64,000 nt of DNA from a bacterium (lineage in GTDB: Bacteria; Verrucomicrobiota; Verrucomicrobiia; Limisphaerales; J093): contig JAJXZJ010000023.1 of NCBI GenBank assembly GCA_021780105.1, positions 1 to 64,000 on the forward strand, read 5' to 3'. Each line of letters opens with the position of its first letter. Positions within the stretch are counted from its first letter, which is position 1. Of the stretch, positions 16,818 through 26,500 are shown piece after piece. Position numbers and translations under genes: made by a program. The notes beneath the pieces are model-generated. The model saw nothing but the letters and a program-made list of their open reading frames with translations, made no database searches and was not told the DNA's origin.

Positions 16818-16835
16818 GGCAGGCTGAAGCCTGCC
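16818..16835 (+). terminator. Hairpin between M16 peptidase and DUF481 genes
   Basis: GGCAGGC, TGAA, GCCTGCC forms a perfect 7-bp stem with a tetraloop between two convergent genes. No T run follows on either side, so it may be a bidirectional stop or a repetitive palindrome. Confidence 0.4.
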
Positions 16836-16855
16836 CCGTGCGACGCCGATGGTGC

Positions 16856-17635
16856 TTAGAATCGGTAGGCCAGACCGGCGACCAGCATCAAGTCGTTCGA
16901 CTTTTTCGTGGGCGCCGGGATGCTGCGGTAGGTATCCGTGAAGACAACCCGCAGCGAGATGTGCTTGGTGATGTCGCTCTCGCCGCCAAATTCGGCGTTG
17001 ACGATGTAATTGCCGAACTCGTCCACCTTGGGCAGGTATTCCACTGATTCCCACAGGCGGGAATGATCGGTGATTTTCCAGGTGAAATTCTCGGCGAGCC
17101 GCAGGGTATAGTAGTTGTGCGCGTCGCCGGCGAGTTTCTCGAAGACAACACCCGGACCGGCTTCACCGCTGAGTGTGAATTTCTTGTCCTTGAGAATGTA
17201 ATAACCGGCACCGGGGCTGAGGCTGACCCGGTAGTCCACGAGGGCGATTTCGTCATGCAGGGCATCGGCGCGGGCATAGCCATAAAACCGGTCGGTAAAC
17301 AGGCGGTTGTATTGGCCGTAACCGCTCACGACGTTGGCGTTGACGTTGCTGTGATCCTTGCCGTAGGTGAAATCGGCGCCAAAAGCCAGTTCGTTGTTGT
17401 CCCACTTCTTGTCGGTTTTGGCGTTGGCGTTGATCATCAACGTGTCGCTGTTGCCCTGGGTGACCGTCGCGCCGAGGAAGGCGCTGCTCTTCCAGCCGGT
17501 GGGATTGTCGGCAGCGGGCGCGGCGGCCGGCGCGGCGGCCGGTGCGGCGGCGTCATCGGCATAAACGCTCCCTGCCAGGGCACCAAGTCCCAAGGACAGG
17601 CAGTAAACAGTGTGGCGTTTCGAAGGTCGCTTCAT
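16856..17635 (-). CDS. Outer-membrane DUF481 (YdiY-like) beta-barrel protein
   Basis: The 259-residue precursor has a signal peptide (VYCLSLGLGALAGSVYA), a 20-residue Ala/Pro linker, then a barrel domain. DUF481 features include GWKSSAFLGATVTQGNSDTL, alternating aromatic strands such as RLFTDRFYGYARADALHDEI, and a terminal Phe (LMLVAGLAYRF) recognised by the Bam machinery. The role is unknown; relatives respond to acid or salt. It is transcribed alone on the minus strand. Confidence 0.85.
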   Translation of the reverse strand: MKRPSKRHTVYCLSLGLGALAGSVYADDAAAPAAAPAAAPAADNPTGWKSSAFLGATVTQGNSDTLMINANAKTDKKWDNNELAFGADFTYGKDHSNVNANVVSGYGQYNRLFTDRFYGYARADALHDEIALVDYRVSLSPGAGYYILKDKKFTLSGEAGPGVVFEKLAGDAHNYYTLRLAENFTWKITDHSRLWESVEYLPKVDEFGNYIVNAEFGGESDITKHISLRVVFTDTYRSIPAPTKKSNDLMLVAGLAYRF

Positions 17636-17832
17636 ACGTTGTTAAGTATTGAGTTGACGGTTTCTGGTTCTGGTTCGCGCCCGGCCAAGCGTCGGCGTGT
17701 TTACGCAGCCGGCGACGCGACAGCAGCCATAGTGGCAGCACATAGCACCGCGCGGGCAATCATTCACGCAAAGATCCCGGCAAGGCATGGCCATTGATAG
17801 AAGACGCACCGCTCCGTGTCAAGGAACGGCCG

Positions 17833-18267
17833 TCAGGGCGCGGCCACGGCGGCCGCCGCTTCCAGCGCGAGCCAATACGACGCCGGCCCGAAGCCGCTGA
17901 TCTGGCCCCGGCACACCGGCGCGATCAGCGACCGATGCCGGAATTCCTCGCGTGCATGGATGTTCGATAAATGAATCTCGATCGTCGGCACGCCGACCGC
18001 GGTGATCGCGTCCCGCAACGCCACGCTGGTGTGCGTGTAGGCCGCGGCGTTGAGCACGATCGCGTCAAACCGCCCGGCGGCCTGCTGAATCCAGTCCACC
18101 AACTGTCCCTCGGCGTTGCTCTGTCGGAACTCCACCTCCACGCCCAGCTTCGCGGCCCGCGCACGGACCTCGGTCTCGATGTCCGCCAGGGTGGCCCGGC
18201 CATAAACGCCCGGCTCGCGCTGGCCAAGCAGATTCAGGTTGGGGCCGTTGAGAAAAAGGACGTTCAT
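17833..18267 (-). CDS. aroQ: 3-Dehydroquinate dehydratase, type II
   Basis: AroQ is the shikimate-pathway enzyme that removes water from 3-dehydroquinate. The 144-residue type II protein has [19 protein letters not shown] with the catalytic Arg and Tyr at its start, [34 protein letters not shown] and [17 protein letters not shown] with the catalytic His. It is downstream of the O-antigen ligase-like gene on the same strand, 14 bases away, although the pathways look unrelated. Confidence 0.95.
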   Translation of the reverse strand: MNVLFLNGPNLNLLGQREPGVYGRATLADIETEVRARAAKLGVEVEFRQSNAEGQLVDWIQQAAGRFDAIVLNAAAYTHTSVALRDAITAVGVPTIEIHLSNIHAREEFRHRSLIAPVCRGQISGFGPASYWLALEAAAAVAAP

Positions 18268-18281
18268 CGCGGACGCGGAGC

Positions 18282-19634
18282 CTAAACCGGCGCGGCGGAT
18301 TTGTCACTGCCGTTTCGCACCGCCAGCTCCGGCAATCCCCACAACCAACCCAGGAACCAAAATGCCACCCAGCCCACCGCCGGAATGTAGAGGCCGAACT
18401 CGACGAAGCTTTGCAGCGCCCAGCCGAGCAGCCCCAGCCACACGGCAAATCGCAGCCAGTCTTCCGCGCACCGCCGGTGGAGTCGCACCAGCGAAACCGC
18501 CACAAACGCGGCGAAAAGCACCGCGCCCGGCAAACCGGAATCCGACGCTTGTTCGAGGTAATCGTTGTGCGCCAGCAGCGCCATTTCCGCCTCCGGCGGC
18601 TTGATGCGCCGGTAACACACCGAGAACGTGCCCGGCCCGCTCCCCCGCACCGGGTTCTCCAGAAACGTCTGCCAGCCGGCGTGCCAGTAGTCCATCCGCG
18701 CGCTCACGCTCGTCGCGCCGCGGGCGAAGTAAGGCGCGAATTTCACGGCGAACGCGGCCACGCCGCCGATCAACACCACCGCAACCAGCGCGCGTTTCAG
18801 CTTCCGGCTGAAATCCAGCCGCAGCAGCGCCACCGTCGCCAGCGCCAGCGCGATCAGCCAGCCGGCCTTTGACCCCGACCAATAGAGGCACGCCAGCCCG
18901 GCCCACCCCAGCAGCGCGGTCGCCAGCAGCCGGCCCAGCCGCGGCAGCCGCGCCCCGAGTTGCCACGTCGCCAGTGTCAGCGCCGGCAGCAGCAGCAGCA
19001 GCACGCCGGCGAGCGTGTTCGGGTAAAGCAGCGTGGCAAAAATGCGGTTGCTGCCGATGCGCTTCAACTGCTCCGGCGGCAGGTGCTGCCAGCCCGGCTG
19101 GGAATAAATGTAACGCCGCGTCGCCTCCAGCCCGCCGTAATGCTGCTCCAATCCGCTCCACAAAACGAAAGCAAGGCCCGCGAGCAGCCCCAACCAGAAC
19201 CACGTCAGCCGCCGCACCGGCGCCAGCGCCAACAGTCCGAGGTAAAATGCCGCCAGCAGCGCCGCGAAATGCGGCAACACGATCCATGTCAGCCGCCCGT
19301 CCACCGTGCCGGGAGCCGACACCAGTTGCCAGCCGAACCAGGCCAGCGGCAGCAGCGCCGGCCAGCGCGGTGACGGCAGCCGCCACTGCGCCACGAACAG
19401 GCCGAAGACCGCCACCGCGCCCAGCAGGACGTAACTCCACGCCACCGGCCACGGCTCGATGAGCAGTTCCAACGGCGACTTCGGCACCGCCACCAGCGCG
19501 CCCAGAATCGGCGGATTGCCGAACTTCATCAGCGTCAGGCCCAGGAAAAGGCCCGCCACGCCGCCGAAGATTTCTGACGGCCCGGTCCGGTCGCGCGGGC
19601 CGGCCGCCGCGGTTGCTGGGCGTCGGACCGTCAC
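18282..19634 (-). CDS. O-antigen ligase family membrane protein
   Basis: This is a polytopic inner-membrane protein of about 450 residues with 10-12 hydrophobic segments and the Wzy/WaaL-type signature [18 protein letters not shown], followed by [19 protein letters not shown]. Relatives join or polymerise glycans on lipid carriers, or attach sugars to pili. The start is a GTG that overlaps the holB stop as GTGA, so it is translationally coupled to holB; a much longer upstream frame exists but is only the shadow of holB. A substrate cannot be assigned. Confidence 0.82.
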   Translation of the reverse strand: MTVRRPATAAAGPRDRTGPSEIFGGVAGLFLGLTLMKFGNPPILGALVAVPKSPLELLIEPWPVAWSYVLLGAVAVFGLFVAQWRLPSPRWPALLPLAWFGWQLVSAPGTVDGRLTWIVLPHFAALLAAFYLGLLALAPVRRLTWFWLGLLAGLAFVLWSGLEQHYGGLEATRRYIYSQPGWQHLPPEQLKRIGSNRIFATLLYPNTLAGVLLLLLPALTLATWQLGARLPRLGRLLATALLGWAGLACLYWSGSKAGWLIALALATVALLRLDFSRKLKRALVAVVLIGGVAAFAVKFAPYFARGATSVSARMDYWHAGWQTFLENPVRGSGPGTFSVCYRRIKPPEAEMALLAHNDYLEQASDSGLPGAVLFAAFVAVSLVRLHRRCAEDWLRFAVWLGLLGWALQSFVEFGLYIPAVGWVAFWFLGWLWGLPELAVRNGSDKSAAPV

Positions 19635-20659
19635 AGCGTCAACTTGAGCAGGCCGACCTCCAACGCGAGCGCCTCCTGCACGTTCGAGTAAAGCAGCCGC
19701 TGCGTTCGTTCCACCACGCGCAGGTTCTCCATCGCCTCGCGCTCGGACACTCGCGCCGCAATGCGGTTGGAAGCCTCCGCCAATTCGGGGAAGCCCAGCA
19801 GCGCGCGGTCCGCATCCAGCGTGTGCAGCCATACGTCGCGCAACCACCATTGCACGGCCGCCAGCAGTTCCGCACGCTGCCGCCGGTATTCAGCCTCGAT
19901 GGCCGCCGCCAGTTCCTCCTCCCATTTTTCGCGCAACTCCGGCGCCGCGTCGTCGTAGCGCTCCAGCGGTGAGCGCCCGGTCAACGTCTTCTCAATTCCC
20001 GCACGCACTTCCGCGAGCCGTTCGAGGAGCACGCCCAGAAGCCGGTAACGTGCGAGCAGGCCGCCGGACGGGTCGGCCTGTGCGCTGAACGACCGCAGCC
20101 AGGCCAGCAGCTCCGCCGTGTGCGGGCGATCCGGGCCGCCGACACTCAACCGCAGACAGCGGGAAACGATCGTTTCCAGCACGCGCGCCGGTTCGGTGGT
20201 GAGCAGGATCAGGATGGAGTTGGCGGGCGGTTCCTCCAGCGTCTTCAGAAACGCGTTCGCCGCCGATTCCTGCAGCCGGTCCGCCGCGACAACCACCGCC
20301 ACCTTGAAGCGCGCTTCCGTGGCCTTGAGATGCACGGTTTGCAGCAGCTCGCGCATTTGCTCCACGCGGATGACACGGCTCTTGGATTCCGGCCGCAGCC
20401 ACTGCACGTCGGCATGGAGATCGTCGTTGATCTTGCGGCACGCCAGGCAGGCGTCGCAGCAATCCAGCGCCAGTCCGTTGGCCGCCTGGCGCGGCGGCGA
20501 CGCGCAGTTCAGCGTCTTGGCCAGCGTCCGCGCCAGGGCTTCGAGGTCTTCGAGCCGGCCGCCGGTGAGCAAATACGCGTGACCGAGCCGGCCGCGCTCC
20601 AGACTGCGCTGAAGCAAAGCCACCGTCGCCTGTTGTTCATGGAATTGGGTGAAGCCCAT
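19631..20659 (-). CDS. holB: DNA polymerase III subunit delta'
   Basis: This is a clamp-loader AAA+ subunit. The degenerate P-loop (LLTGGRLEDLEAL) is expected for delta', which does not hydrolyse ATP. The zinc-binding cysteines CCDACLACRKI, the KVAVVVAADRLQESAANAFLK stretch with TLEEPP, and the SRC motif (TIVSRCLRL) are all present. I take the ATG at 20659 (MGFTQFHEQQ), about 342 residues. The first gene of a three-gene minus-strand run with the ligase-like gene and aroQ. Confidence 0.9.
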   Translation of the reverse strand: MGFTQFHEQQATVALLQRSLERGRLGHAYLLTGGRLEDLEALARTLAKTLNCASPPRQAANGLALDCCDACLACRKINDDLHADVQWLRPESKSRVIRVEQMRELLQTVHLKATEARFKVAVVVAADRLQESAANAFLKTLEEPPANSILILLTTEPARVLETIVSRCLRLSVGGPDRPHTAELLAWLRSFSAQADPSGGLLARYRLLGVLLERLAEVRAGIEKTLTGRSPLERYDDAAPELREKWEEELAAAIEAEYRRQRAELLAAVQWWLRDVWLHTLDADRALLGFPELAEASNRIAARVSEREAMENLRVVERTQRLLYSNVQEALALEVGLLKLTL

Positions 20660-20988
20660 GCCGCGTTGCCACTGTCGCACCGAGGCTGCCGCCCGCCCGC
20701 CACGCTGGCGAGCAAAATTGACGCCGAAACCGGCGTCAGCCTGCCGTCCCCGTTCCCGGACTTGACGTCGCGTGCCCGCGCCACCGGGCAGCCGTCCTCA
20801 ATCGTCGGGCAAGATTCCCAACCGCCGGGGAACGCCTCCGACATGGCCGGTTCGAGGCACGGCGACAAAACGCTTGAACGGTGGGCGCATTGTTTTAGGC
20901 TCTGACCACCGTCTCGGAACGAAGCCTGGCAGAGGCCTTTTCGACCGGGGCAAACGAACGTCGGAACAAAATCAAAGCACACGAATCT
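20660..20988. other. Intergenic region between divergent holB and oxidoreductase genes
   Basis: No open frame looks like protein. A weak sigma-70-like pair (TTGAAC, 16 bases, TAGGCT) occurs around 20874-20901 in front of the plus-strand oxidoreductase. Otherwise I see nothing specific. Confidence 0.35.
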
Positions 20989-22179
20989 ATGTCACCACGA
21001 CCTCTGAATGTCGGTTTGGTGGGCGGCGGCAAAGGCGCCTTCATCGTCCACCCGCACCAAAAGGCGATCCATTTTGACGGCACACGGCGCGTCGTCGCCG
21101 GCGCGCTGTTTCCCGATCCCAAGATTGCGCTCGAAGAAGCGGCCAAGTGGCCCTACCCCATCAAGGGCTACGGCTCCTATGACGAGATGATCGCGGCCAA
21201 CGCGACCCTGCCCGAGGATCAGAAGCTCGACTACATCCTCATCGTGACGCCGAATTTCGTCCATTTCGACCCGGCGATGAAGGCGATGAAGGCCGGCATC
21301 GCGGTGTTTTGCGAGAAGCCGCTTTGCCTGAACCTGAAGGAGGCGAACGAACTGGTGAAGGCCTCGCGCAAGCTGGGCGTGCCGTTCGGCGTGGCGCACA
21401 CCTATCTCGGCCACTGGACCAGCCGGTTCAGCCGTTATATCCTGCGCAGCGGCCTGCTCGGCGACATCCGCTGGGTGGACAGTTATTACATCCAGGGCTG
21501 GCTCGCGACCAAGCTCGAGGCCAGCGGCCAGCAGCAGGCCTCGTGGCGCGTGGACCCCAAGCGCGCCGGCGGCTCGGGCTGCGGCGGCGACATCGGCACG
21601 CACGCGCTCATGCAGCTCCGCTACGTGACGGGCCTGGATGTCAGCGAAGTCTCGGCACAACTGGAAACGTTCGTCGAAGGCCGCGCGCTCGACGACCACT
21701 TCACGATCTACTGCAAGCTCAGCAACGGCGGCAAGGCGCTCGTCCGCGCCTCGCAGATTTGCCACGGACACAAGAACGACCTCGGCATTCTCATCGCCGG
21801 CACCAAGGGCAGCCTGCGCTGGCGCCAGGAAGAGCCGGAGAGCATCACCATCCTCCTGCCGGGCCAGCCCGACCGCGTTTATTGGCGTGGCGCGGTGGCC
21901 GGGGGCGACGGCTTCCTGCCCAAGGACCTGCCCGCCGACCTCATGGCCGAACCGACGATTCCCAGCGGCCATCCCGAAGCGTTCCACGACGCCTTCGCGC
22001 GGCTGCACCGGTGTTTCGAGGCTGACGTGCGCAAGTGGAAGGCGGGCGAGAAGTTCACCAGCGACGGCAGCAAATACGCGAACGTCGAGGACGGCTGGAT
22101 GGGCATCGCCTTCATCGAAACCTGCGTCAAGAGCAGCAAGAAAAAAGGCGCCTGGACCAAGATGCCGGCGAAGATTTGA
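20989..22179 (+). CDS. Gfo/Idh/MocA family oxidoreductase (1)
   Basis: This NAD(P)-dependent sugar or polyol dehydrogenase-like enzyme has 396 residues. The N-terminal Rossmann fold reads [19 protein letters not shown], and the conserved [18 protein letters not shown] and [19 protein letters not shown] (EKP catalytic block) follow. [18 protein letters not shown] supplies the active-site His. No signal peptide is seen, so it is cytoplasmic. It is monocistronic, with a strong UUCG-loop terminator 25 bases downstream. The substrate is unknown; glycan-derived sugars are likely, given three such genes and several glycan enzymes in the window. Confidence 0.92.
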   Translation: MSPRPLNVGLVGGGKGAFIVHPHQKAIHFDGTRRVVAGALFPDPKIALEEAAKWPYPIKGYGSYDEMIAANATLPEDQKLDYILIVTPNFVHFDPAMKAMKAGIAVFCEKPLCLNLKEANELVKASRKLGVPFGVAHTYLGHWTSRFSRYILRSGLLGDIRWVDSYYIQGWLATKLEASGQQQASWRVDPKRAGGSGCGGDIGTHALMQLRYVTGLDVSEVSAQLETFVEGRALDDHFTIYCKLSNGGKALVRASQICHGHKNDLGILIAGTKGSLRWRQEEPESITILLPGQPDRVYWRGAVAGGDGFLPKDLPADLMAEPTIPSGHPEAFHDAFARLHRCFEADVRKWKAGEKFTSDGSKYANVEDGWMGIAFIETCVKSSKKKGAWTKMPAKI

Positions 22180-22203
22180 TCAGCCGGAACATTGACACAG
22201 CCA

Positions 22204-22230
22204 GGGACGGCGTTCGCGCCGTCCCTTTTT
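22204..22230 (+). terminator. Rho-independent terminator with UUCG tetraloop
   Basis: GGGACGGCG, TTCG, CGCCGTCCC and five T form a perfect 9-bp stem. It ends the oxidoreductase gene and lies just before the convergent DUF4190 gene. Confidence 0.9.
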
Positions 22231-22251
22231 GCTGCCCGGCCGTGGACCGGC

Positions 22252-22515
22252 TTAATGGTGCGCAATGGCCCCAAGAACCGCCAGCATCGCAAAGCCAAGG
22301 CCGATGACCACGCTGATGAGCAGCAGGACGGTGCCGATGATGCCGCAAATCCGGCCGGCCTTGGTGGTGTCGCGCCCGCTGGGGTCCATGAGACCAGCGT
22401 CCATTTCCTTGAGGTCGTTGCTGCCCATGATCCAGGCCGGGATACCCAATGGCGAGCAGACGACGAGCGAGAGAATGCCCAGGACCAAAACAAGAGTTCC
22501 TCGATGTGGCTTCAT
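22252..22515 (-). CDS. Small DUF4190-like membrane protein
   Basis: The 87-residue protein has two membrane helices: LVLVLGILSLVVCSPLGI and a second one starting GIIGTVLLLISVVIGLGF. Between them is a loop with WIMGSNDLKEMDAGLMD and GRDTTKAGRICGI. This architecture (helix, NDL-x-x-M loop, GxxxG helix) is the DUF4190 family, found in many small bacterial membrane proteins of unknown function. The ATG at 22515 precedes the first helix directly. Confidence 0.75.
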   Translation of the reverse strand: MKPHRGTLVLVLGILSLVVCSPLGIPAWIMGSNDLKEMDAGLMDPSGRDTTKAGRICGIIGTVLLLISVVIGLGFAMLAVLGAIAHH

Positions 22516-22705
22516 AATGTGGCGGCGTTGTTGGCCATTGTTAAACGAAGCACTGCCGCATTGGCAAGTGGCAATTAGGGATTGTCTCCGACGGGCTTCC
22601 CTTCCGACGGCGACTGAACCAACGAGCGGATCGTGGAGTAAACAGACAGTTGCCAAGCCCCGGTCGGTTGAGTGAAGCTCCGCACCGGCGCCACGGCGCG
22701 CCGCG

Positions 22706-23779
22706 ATGAAAACACTTAACTTCGCCATCATCGGCTGCGGCGGCGTCACGTTGCAGAACCACCTGCCCGGCCTCGCCCTTTGCCCCGACACAAAACTGAT
22801 TGCCCTTTGCGACAGCGATCCCATCACGGTCAAAAAAGCCCGCCAAGTGACGGGCGCCGCCGTCAGCTCGACCCGTTACGAAGACATTGTCACGCGCCAC
22901 GACGTCCATGCGGTCATCGTCGCCACGCCGAATTTCACCCACATGCCCATTGCGCTGGCGGCGATCGCGCACGGCAAACACGTCCTCTGCGAAAAACCGC
23001 TCGCCTTGAACGCCGCCGACGCGCGGGCGATGGCGACCGCGGCCGACCAGGCCGGCGTGCGGCACATGACGGCGTTCACCTACCGGTTCGTGCCGGCGAT
23101 GCGCTACCTGCGGCACTTGGTCGCCCGCGGCGATCTCGGCCAGCCGCGGCACTACCGCTCCTGCCGTCTGCAGGACTGGGGCACGCGCCCGCTCGGCTGG
23201 CGCCAGGTAAAGCAACTCGCCGGCACCGGCGAGCTGGGTGACATGCTGAGTCACCGGATTGATTTCGCGCACTTGCTGGTTGGGCCGATGCAGCGGCTGG
23301 TCGCCAGCCTGAAAAACCTCACCCCGCTTCGCGGAAACCAGCCCAACGACACCGACGACTGGGTCGGGATTCTTGCCGAATTCCGATGTAGCGCGACGGG
23401 GGTGCTTGAAAGCAGCAAGCTCGCCAGCGGTCACAACGAAAGCTGGCGGAGTCTCGACCTCGTGGAAATCAACGGCAGTGACCGCAGCTTCGTATTCACC
23501 ACCGGCGCTTGGAACGAGCTGCAGACCGGCAAGGCTGGTGGCCCCGGCATGGAACGAATCCCGGTGCCGGCGGAGTTTTGGCGCTGGCCAGGCAGTCCGC
23601 GCGATCCGCATGCCGGTGATCCACTGGTCACCTTCCGCTACGATCAAATCTGGGAGTTTGTGGACGCGATCCGCAGCCAGCGTCCTTGCGACTCCACGTT
23701 CCACGATGGCGCCCGTGTCCAGACGGTCACGGACGCAGCCGTCCAGTCGGCCGAAAGGCACGCTTGGGTTGACTGCTGA
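22706..23779 (+). CDS. Gfo/Idh/MocA family oxidoreductase (2)
   Basis: The product is a second cytoplasmic NAD(P)-dependent dehydrogenase-like protein, 357 residues. It shows FAIIGCGGVTLQNHLPG at the dinucleotide-binding end, VIVATPNFTHMPIALAAI, HVLCEKPLALNAADARAM, and MTAFTYRFVPAMRYLRHLV. The substrate-side block GELGDMLSHRIDFAHLLVG carries the usual His and Asp. It is not closely similar to copies 1 and 3, so these are not recent duplicates. Confidence 0.92.
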   Translation: MKTLNFAIIGCGGVTLQNHLPGLALCPDTKLIALCDSDPITVKKARQVTGAAVSSTRYEDIVTRHDVHAVIVATPNFTHMPIALAAIAHGKHVLCEKPLALNAADARAMATAADQAGVRHMTAFTYRFVPAMRYLRHLVARGDLGQPRHYRSCRLQDWGTRPLGWRQVKQLAGTGELGDMLSHRIDFAHLLVGPMQRLVASLKNLTPLRGNQPNDTDDWVGILAEFRCSATGVLESSKLASGHNESWRSLDLVEINGSDRSFVFTTGAWNELQTGKAGGPGMERIPVPAEFWRWPGSPRDPHAGDPLVTFRYDQIWEFVDAIRSQRPCDSTFHDGARVQTVTDAAVQSAERHAWVDC

Positions 23780-23959
23780 GTTACTGGAGCAGAAGTAGTT
23801 CCAGCACACGCCGAACACCGCCTGCTGAAACAGCAGCCGGGCCGTCGCAGGCTGGTGAAGGGGAATGTCTTGGCCATTATCCTGCGCAACAAACCCCAAT
23901 TTTTACCGCGCGGGTTCAACAGTTACCTTTGAAATGTAACAGTGTGATCAAACGATTAT

Positions 23960-23987
23960 TTGACAGAACGGACAGGCAGTGTAATAA
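23960..23987 (+). promoter_or_regulatory. Predicted sigma-70 promoter of the sigma factor/kinase pair
   Basis: TTGACA at 23960-23965 and TAATAA at 23982-23987 are separated by 16 bases, in an AT-rich stretch. The sigma factor start codon is 56 bases beyond. Confidence 0.6.
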
Positions 23988-24042
23988 ATGTTAACACTTG
24001 AACAAGCCAGTCGGTTAAGAATGGCCAAACACCTAACGTCCA

Positions 24043-24807
24043 ATGTCATCCTCATTCGAGACCACGCAGTGGGACCTCGTTCTTGCCGCATCGATCGATG
24101 GGGCGCCAGGGCATCGGGAAGCCTTGGAGAGACTGTGCCGGGTCTATTGGATGCCCATCAAATCGTATCTGGCCCGCACGGGGAAGGTCAGCGAGGATGC
24201 GAGTGATTTGACGCAGGAGTTCTTTGCGCATCTGCTCTCCCGCGACCTGCTGGCCAAAGCACAGCCTTGCAAGGGCAAGTTCCGCTCGTTTCTGCTTACC
24301 GCCGTCAAACACTACGTCGCCGATCTGTGGGACAAGAATTGTGCCCTCAAACGTGGGGGAGGACAAACACCCATCCCGCTGGACCAGGTTGACACCGAGG
24401 ACATCACGGATGCCAACGCAGCATCATCGGCAAACGGGGGCATCTCCAGCGATATTGATTATATTTTCGACCATGCCTGGGCGGTCACGCTGCTCGAACG
24501 GGCGATGAAGTCTTTGGAAGACAGTTACGAGAACGGCAACGCGCCGATGTTTAATGAATTGAAACCGTTTCTCTCGCGGGTGGGGAATACGGAGGCCTAC
24601 GCGCTGGCGGCACGGAAACTGCACATGAGTGTGGGCGCGGTCATGGTCGCCATTCACCGCTTGCGCCGACGCTATCGCGACGCCGTGCGGCGTGAGGTTG
24701 CCTACACCGTGGATTCGCCGGCTGGCATTGACGCCGAAATGCGTTATTTGATCCAAGTCATTCAAGGCGGCAAACAAGTCGAAGAAACAGTGAATGGTCC
24801 GGCTTGA
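24043..24807 (+). CDS. ECF-like RNA polymerase sigma factor, kinase-linked type
   Basis: The 254-residue protein has sigma region 2 (SYLARTGKVSEDASDLTQEFF, core AHLLSRDLLAKA) and a region 4-like helix-turn-helix (AARKLHMSVGAVMVAIHRLR, core RRYRD), with a long divergent linker. This subtype is common in Planctomycetota and Verrucomicrobiota, usually next to a Ser/Thr kinase gene, as here. It lacks an obvious anti-sigma partner; phosphorylation by the neighbouring kinase is a plausible control, by inference. The start has no clear Shine-Dalgarno sequence. Confidence 0.82.
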   Translation: MSSSFETTQWDLVLAASIDGAPGHREALERLCRVYWMPIKSYLARTGKVSEDASDLTQEFFAHLLSRDLLAKAQPCKGKFRSFLLTAVKHYVADLWDKNCALKRGGGQTPIPLDQVDTEDITDANAASSANGGISSDIDYIFDHAWAVTLLERAMKSLEDSYENGNAPMFNELKPFLSRVGNTEAYALAARKLHMSVGAVMVAIHRLRRRYRDAVRREVAYTVDSPAGIDAEMRYLIQVIQGGKQVEETVNGPA

Positions 24808-24863
24808 AGCGAAGGCGGGGGGGCTAACTGCGGAAGACTCCGCGCAACACGTCGCGGAAGCGT

Positions 24864-25937
24864 ATGAGCACGCCAATTTCAAGAACTTGTGCCTGTTGCG
24901 GAGCGATCCTGGAGGACGCGCATGTAGGTGAACACTGCGCCCGTTGTCTGGCCAATGTTTCGCTCGTTTCCGCCGCCGAGTTCATATCGTCTCTACCGTC
25001 GGAAAAACGGGTTGCGGCGGCCACCGCCAAGTTTCCCATCAAATTCGGCGACTATGAATTATTGGAGGAACTGGGGCGCGGAGGAATGGGCGTCGTTTAC
25101 CGGGCATTTCAGCCCAGTTTGAACCGCATCGTCGCCATCAAGGTGCTGCTGGCCGGCCGGTTCACCGACGAGGAGAGCAAACAACGCTTCCTGAAGGAGG
25201 CCGAAATCATCTCCCTGCTCCAGCATCCGAATATTGTCACCATTTATGAGGTTGGCACGGCGCAGAATCTGCATTACTTCACAATGGAGTATGTGCAAGG
25301 CTCCAATCTGGCGACGCTGATTCGCCAGTGCCCCATCCGGATGGATCGTGTGGTGCGCTACATCCAGACCGTCGCGGCCGCGATCCACTACATCAACAAC
25401 AAAGGCGTCGTGCATCGCGATTTAAAGCCCTCCAACATCCTGATTGACCAAAGCGATCAACCGCACATTACTGACTTTGGCCTCGCCCGACGTTTCGAAG
25501 GCAAGGATACGATAACCCGGACAGGGCAGATTCTGGGTTCGCCGAACTACCTCCCGCCGGAGCGTGTTTCGTCCGCGTTTGGCCGAGGCGGCGTCGGCAT
25601 GGATGTCTATGGGCTCGGGGCCGTGCTTTATCATTGTCTCACGGGTCGGCCGCCGTTCACGAGCAAATCGGCCCAGGAACTTCTGTGGCAGGTGGCGTAT
25701 CAAAACCCACCCCGCCCGCGGACCTTCAATCCAAACGTCCCTCCGGAACTGGAGACGATTTGCCTGAAATGTTTGCGCAAAATCCCTCGAACTCGATACG
25801 CCAGTGCGGCCGACCTCGCCACCGACCTTCAGCTATGGTGGGAGGGTCGGCCGGTGCTCGCCCGGAATCTGGGTCCGATGGAGCGTATGGAAGCGTGGCT
25901 TCGACCGTATATTTCGCGACTCAAGCTGCCCCAATGA
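24864..25937 (+). CDS. Ser/Thr protein kinase, short form without a membrane anchor
   Basis: The 357-residue kinase begins with a zinc-ribbon-like cluster (CACC at 9-12, C25, C28). The kinase domain follows: GRGGMG loop at 71-76, AIKVL lysine, VHRDLKPSN catalytic loop, DFGLARRF, and GSPNYLPPER in the activation segment. Relatives continue past the kinase domain with a membrane helix and a repeat or sensor domain. Here the frame ends soon after EGRPVLARN, so the protein is short. This may be a truncation, since the following 60 bases still encode a hydrophobic run in another frame (FAFLVVFLL). It is 56 bases after the sigma factor gene. Confidence 0.88.
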   Translation: MSTPISRTCACCGAILEDAHVGEHCARCLANVSLVSAAEFISSLPSEKRVAAATAKFPIKFGDYELLEELGRGGMGVVYRAFQPSLNRIVAIKVLLAGRFTDEESKQRFLKEAEIISLLQHPNIVTIYEVGTAQNLHYFTMEYVQGSNLATLIRQCPIRMDRVVRYIQTVAAAIHYINNKGVVHRDLKPSNILIDQSDQPHITDFGLARRFEGKDTITRTGQILGSPNYLPPERVSSAFGRGGVGMDVYGLGAVLYHCLTGRPPFTSKSAQELLWQVAYQNPPRPRTFNPNVPPELETICLKCLRKIPRTRYASAADLATDLQLWWEGRPVLARNLGPMERMEAWLRPYISRLKLPQ

Positions 25938-26500
25938 CCAAGTCACCACGATGCGCATTCGCGTTCCTCGTGGTTTTCCTCCTTTAGCCTGTAATCCTCT
26001 TTGCCCGGTCCCGTAGTAATGGGTTGATGCGGGTTTGATTATGTCGTCCCCCCGCAGCCGAGCCGGGTCAGCGGCACGGTGTGAGTGTGAGCCGGTGAAA
26101 CGGGCGACAAATACAGACCGTGTGAACACGATCCAGCGGACTAGGCAACACAACCAACGACAAACAACTGGGACTCCATATGAGACAAGAACATGTGAAT
26201 ATTTATCGGCTTCTCTGCTCTGGCGGGAGGAGTTCATTCTGCCGACAGCGGTCCTGATGGCATAGGGTCCTTTCGGCTGACGTCGCAGCGCAGGCAAGTG
26301 CCTGCGCTGTTCGTTTGTTGACCGCCTTCACGATATCCGCACCACACGTCTGAACTCACTGTCGCGAACAACGCAGAGATTCCGACGATCAATCTTCTTG
26401 AAGCCCATGCTGATGGAGACAATTGCTCGGACGGGCTGCACCAACGAGTTCTTGCGACACAAATCCTGACCCGCTAAGAACACGGACAGCGAAGCGGATT
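25938..26500. other. Intergenic region after the kinase gene
   Basis: About 560 bases carry no convincing protein gene. A perfect hairpin, AGCGCAGGCA, AG, TGCCTGCGCT (26287-26308), followed by GTTCGTTTGTTG, could be a weak terminator. Short out-of-frame hydrophobic coding just after 25938 may be the decayed C-terminal part of the kinase gene. Confidence 0.45.
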
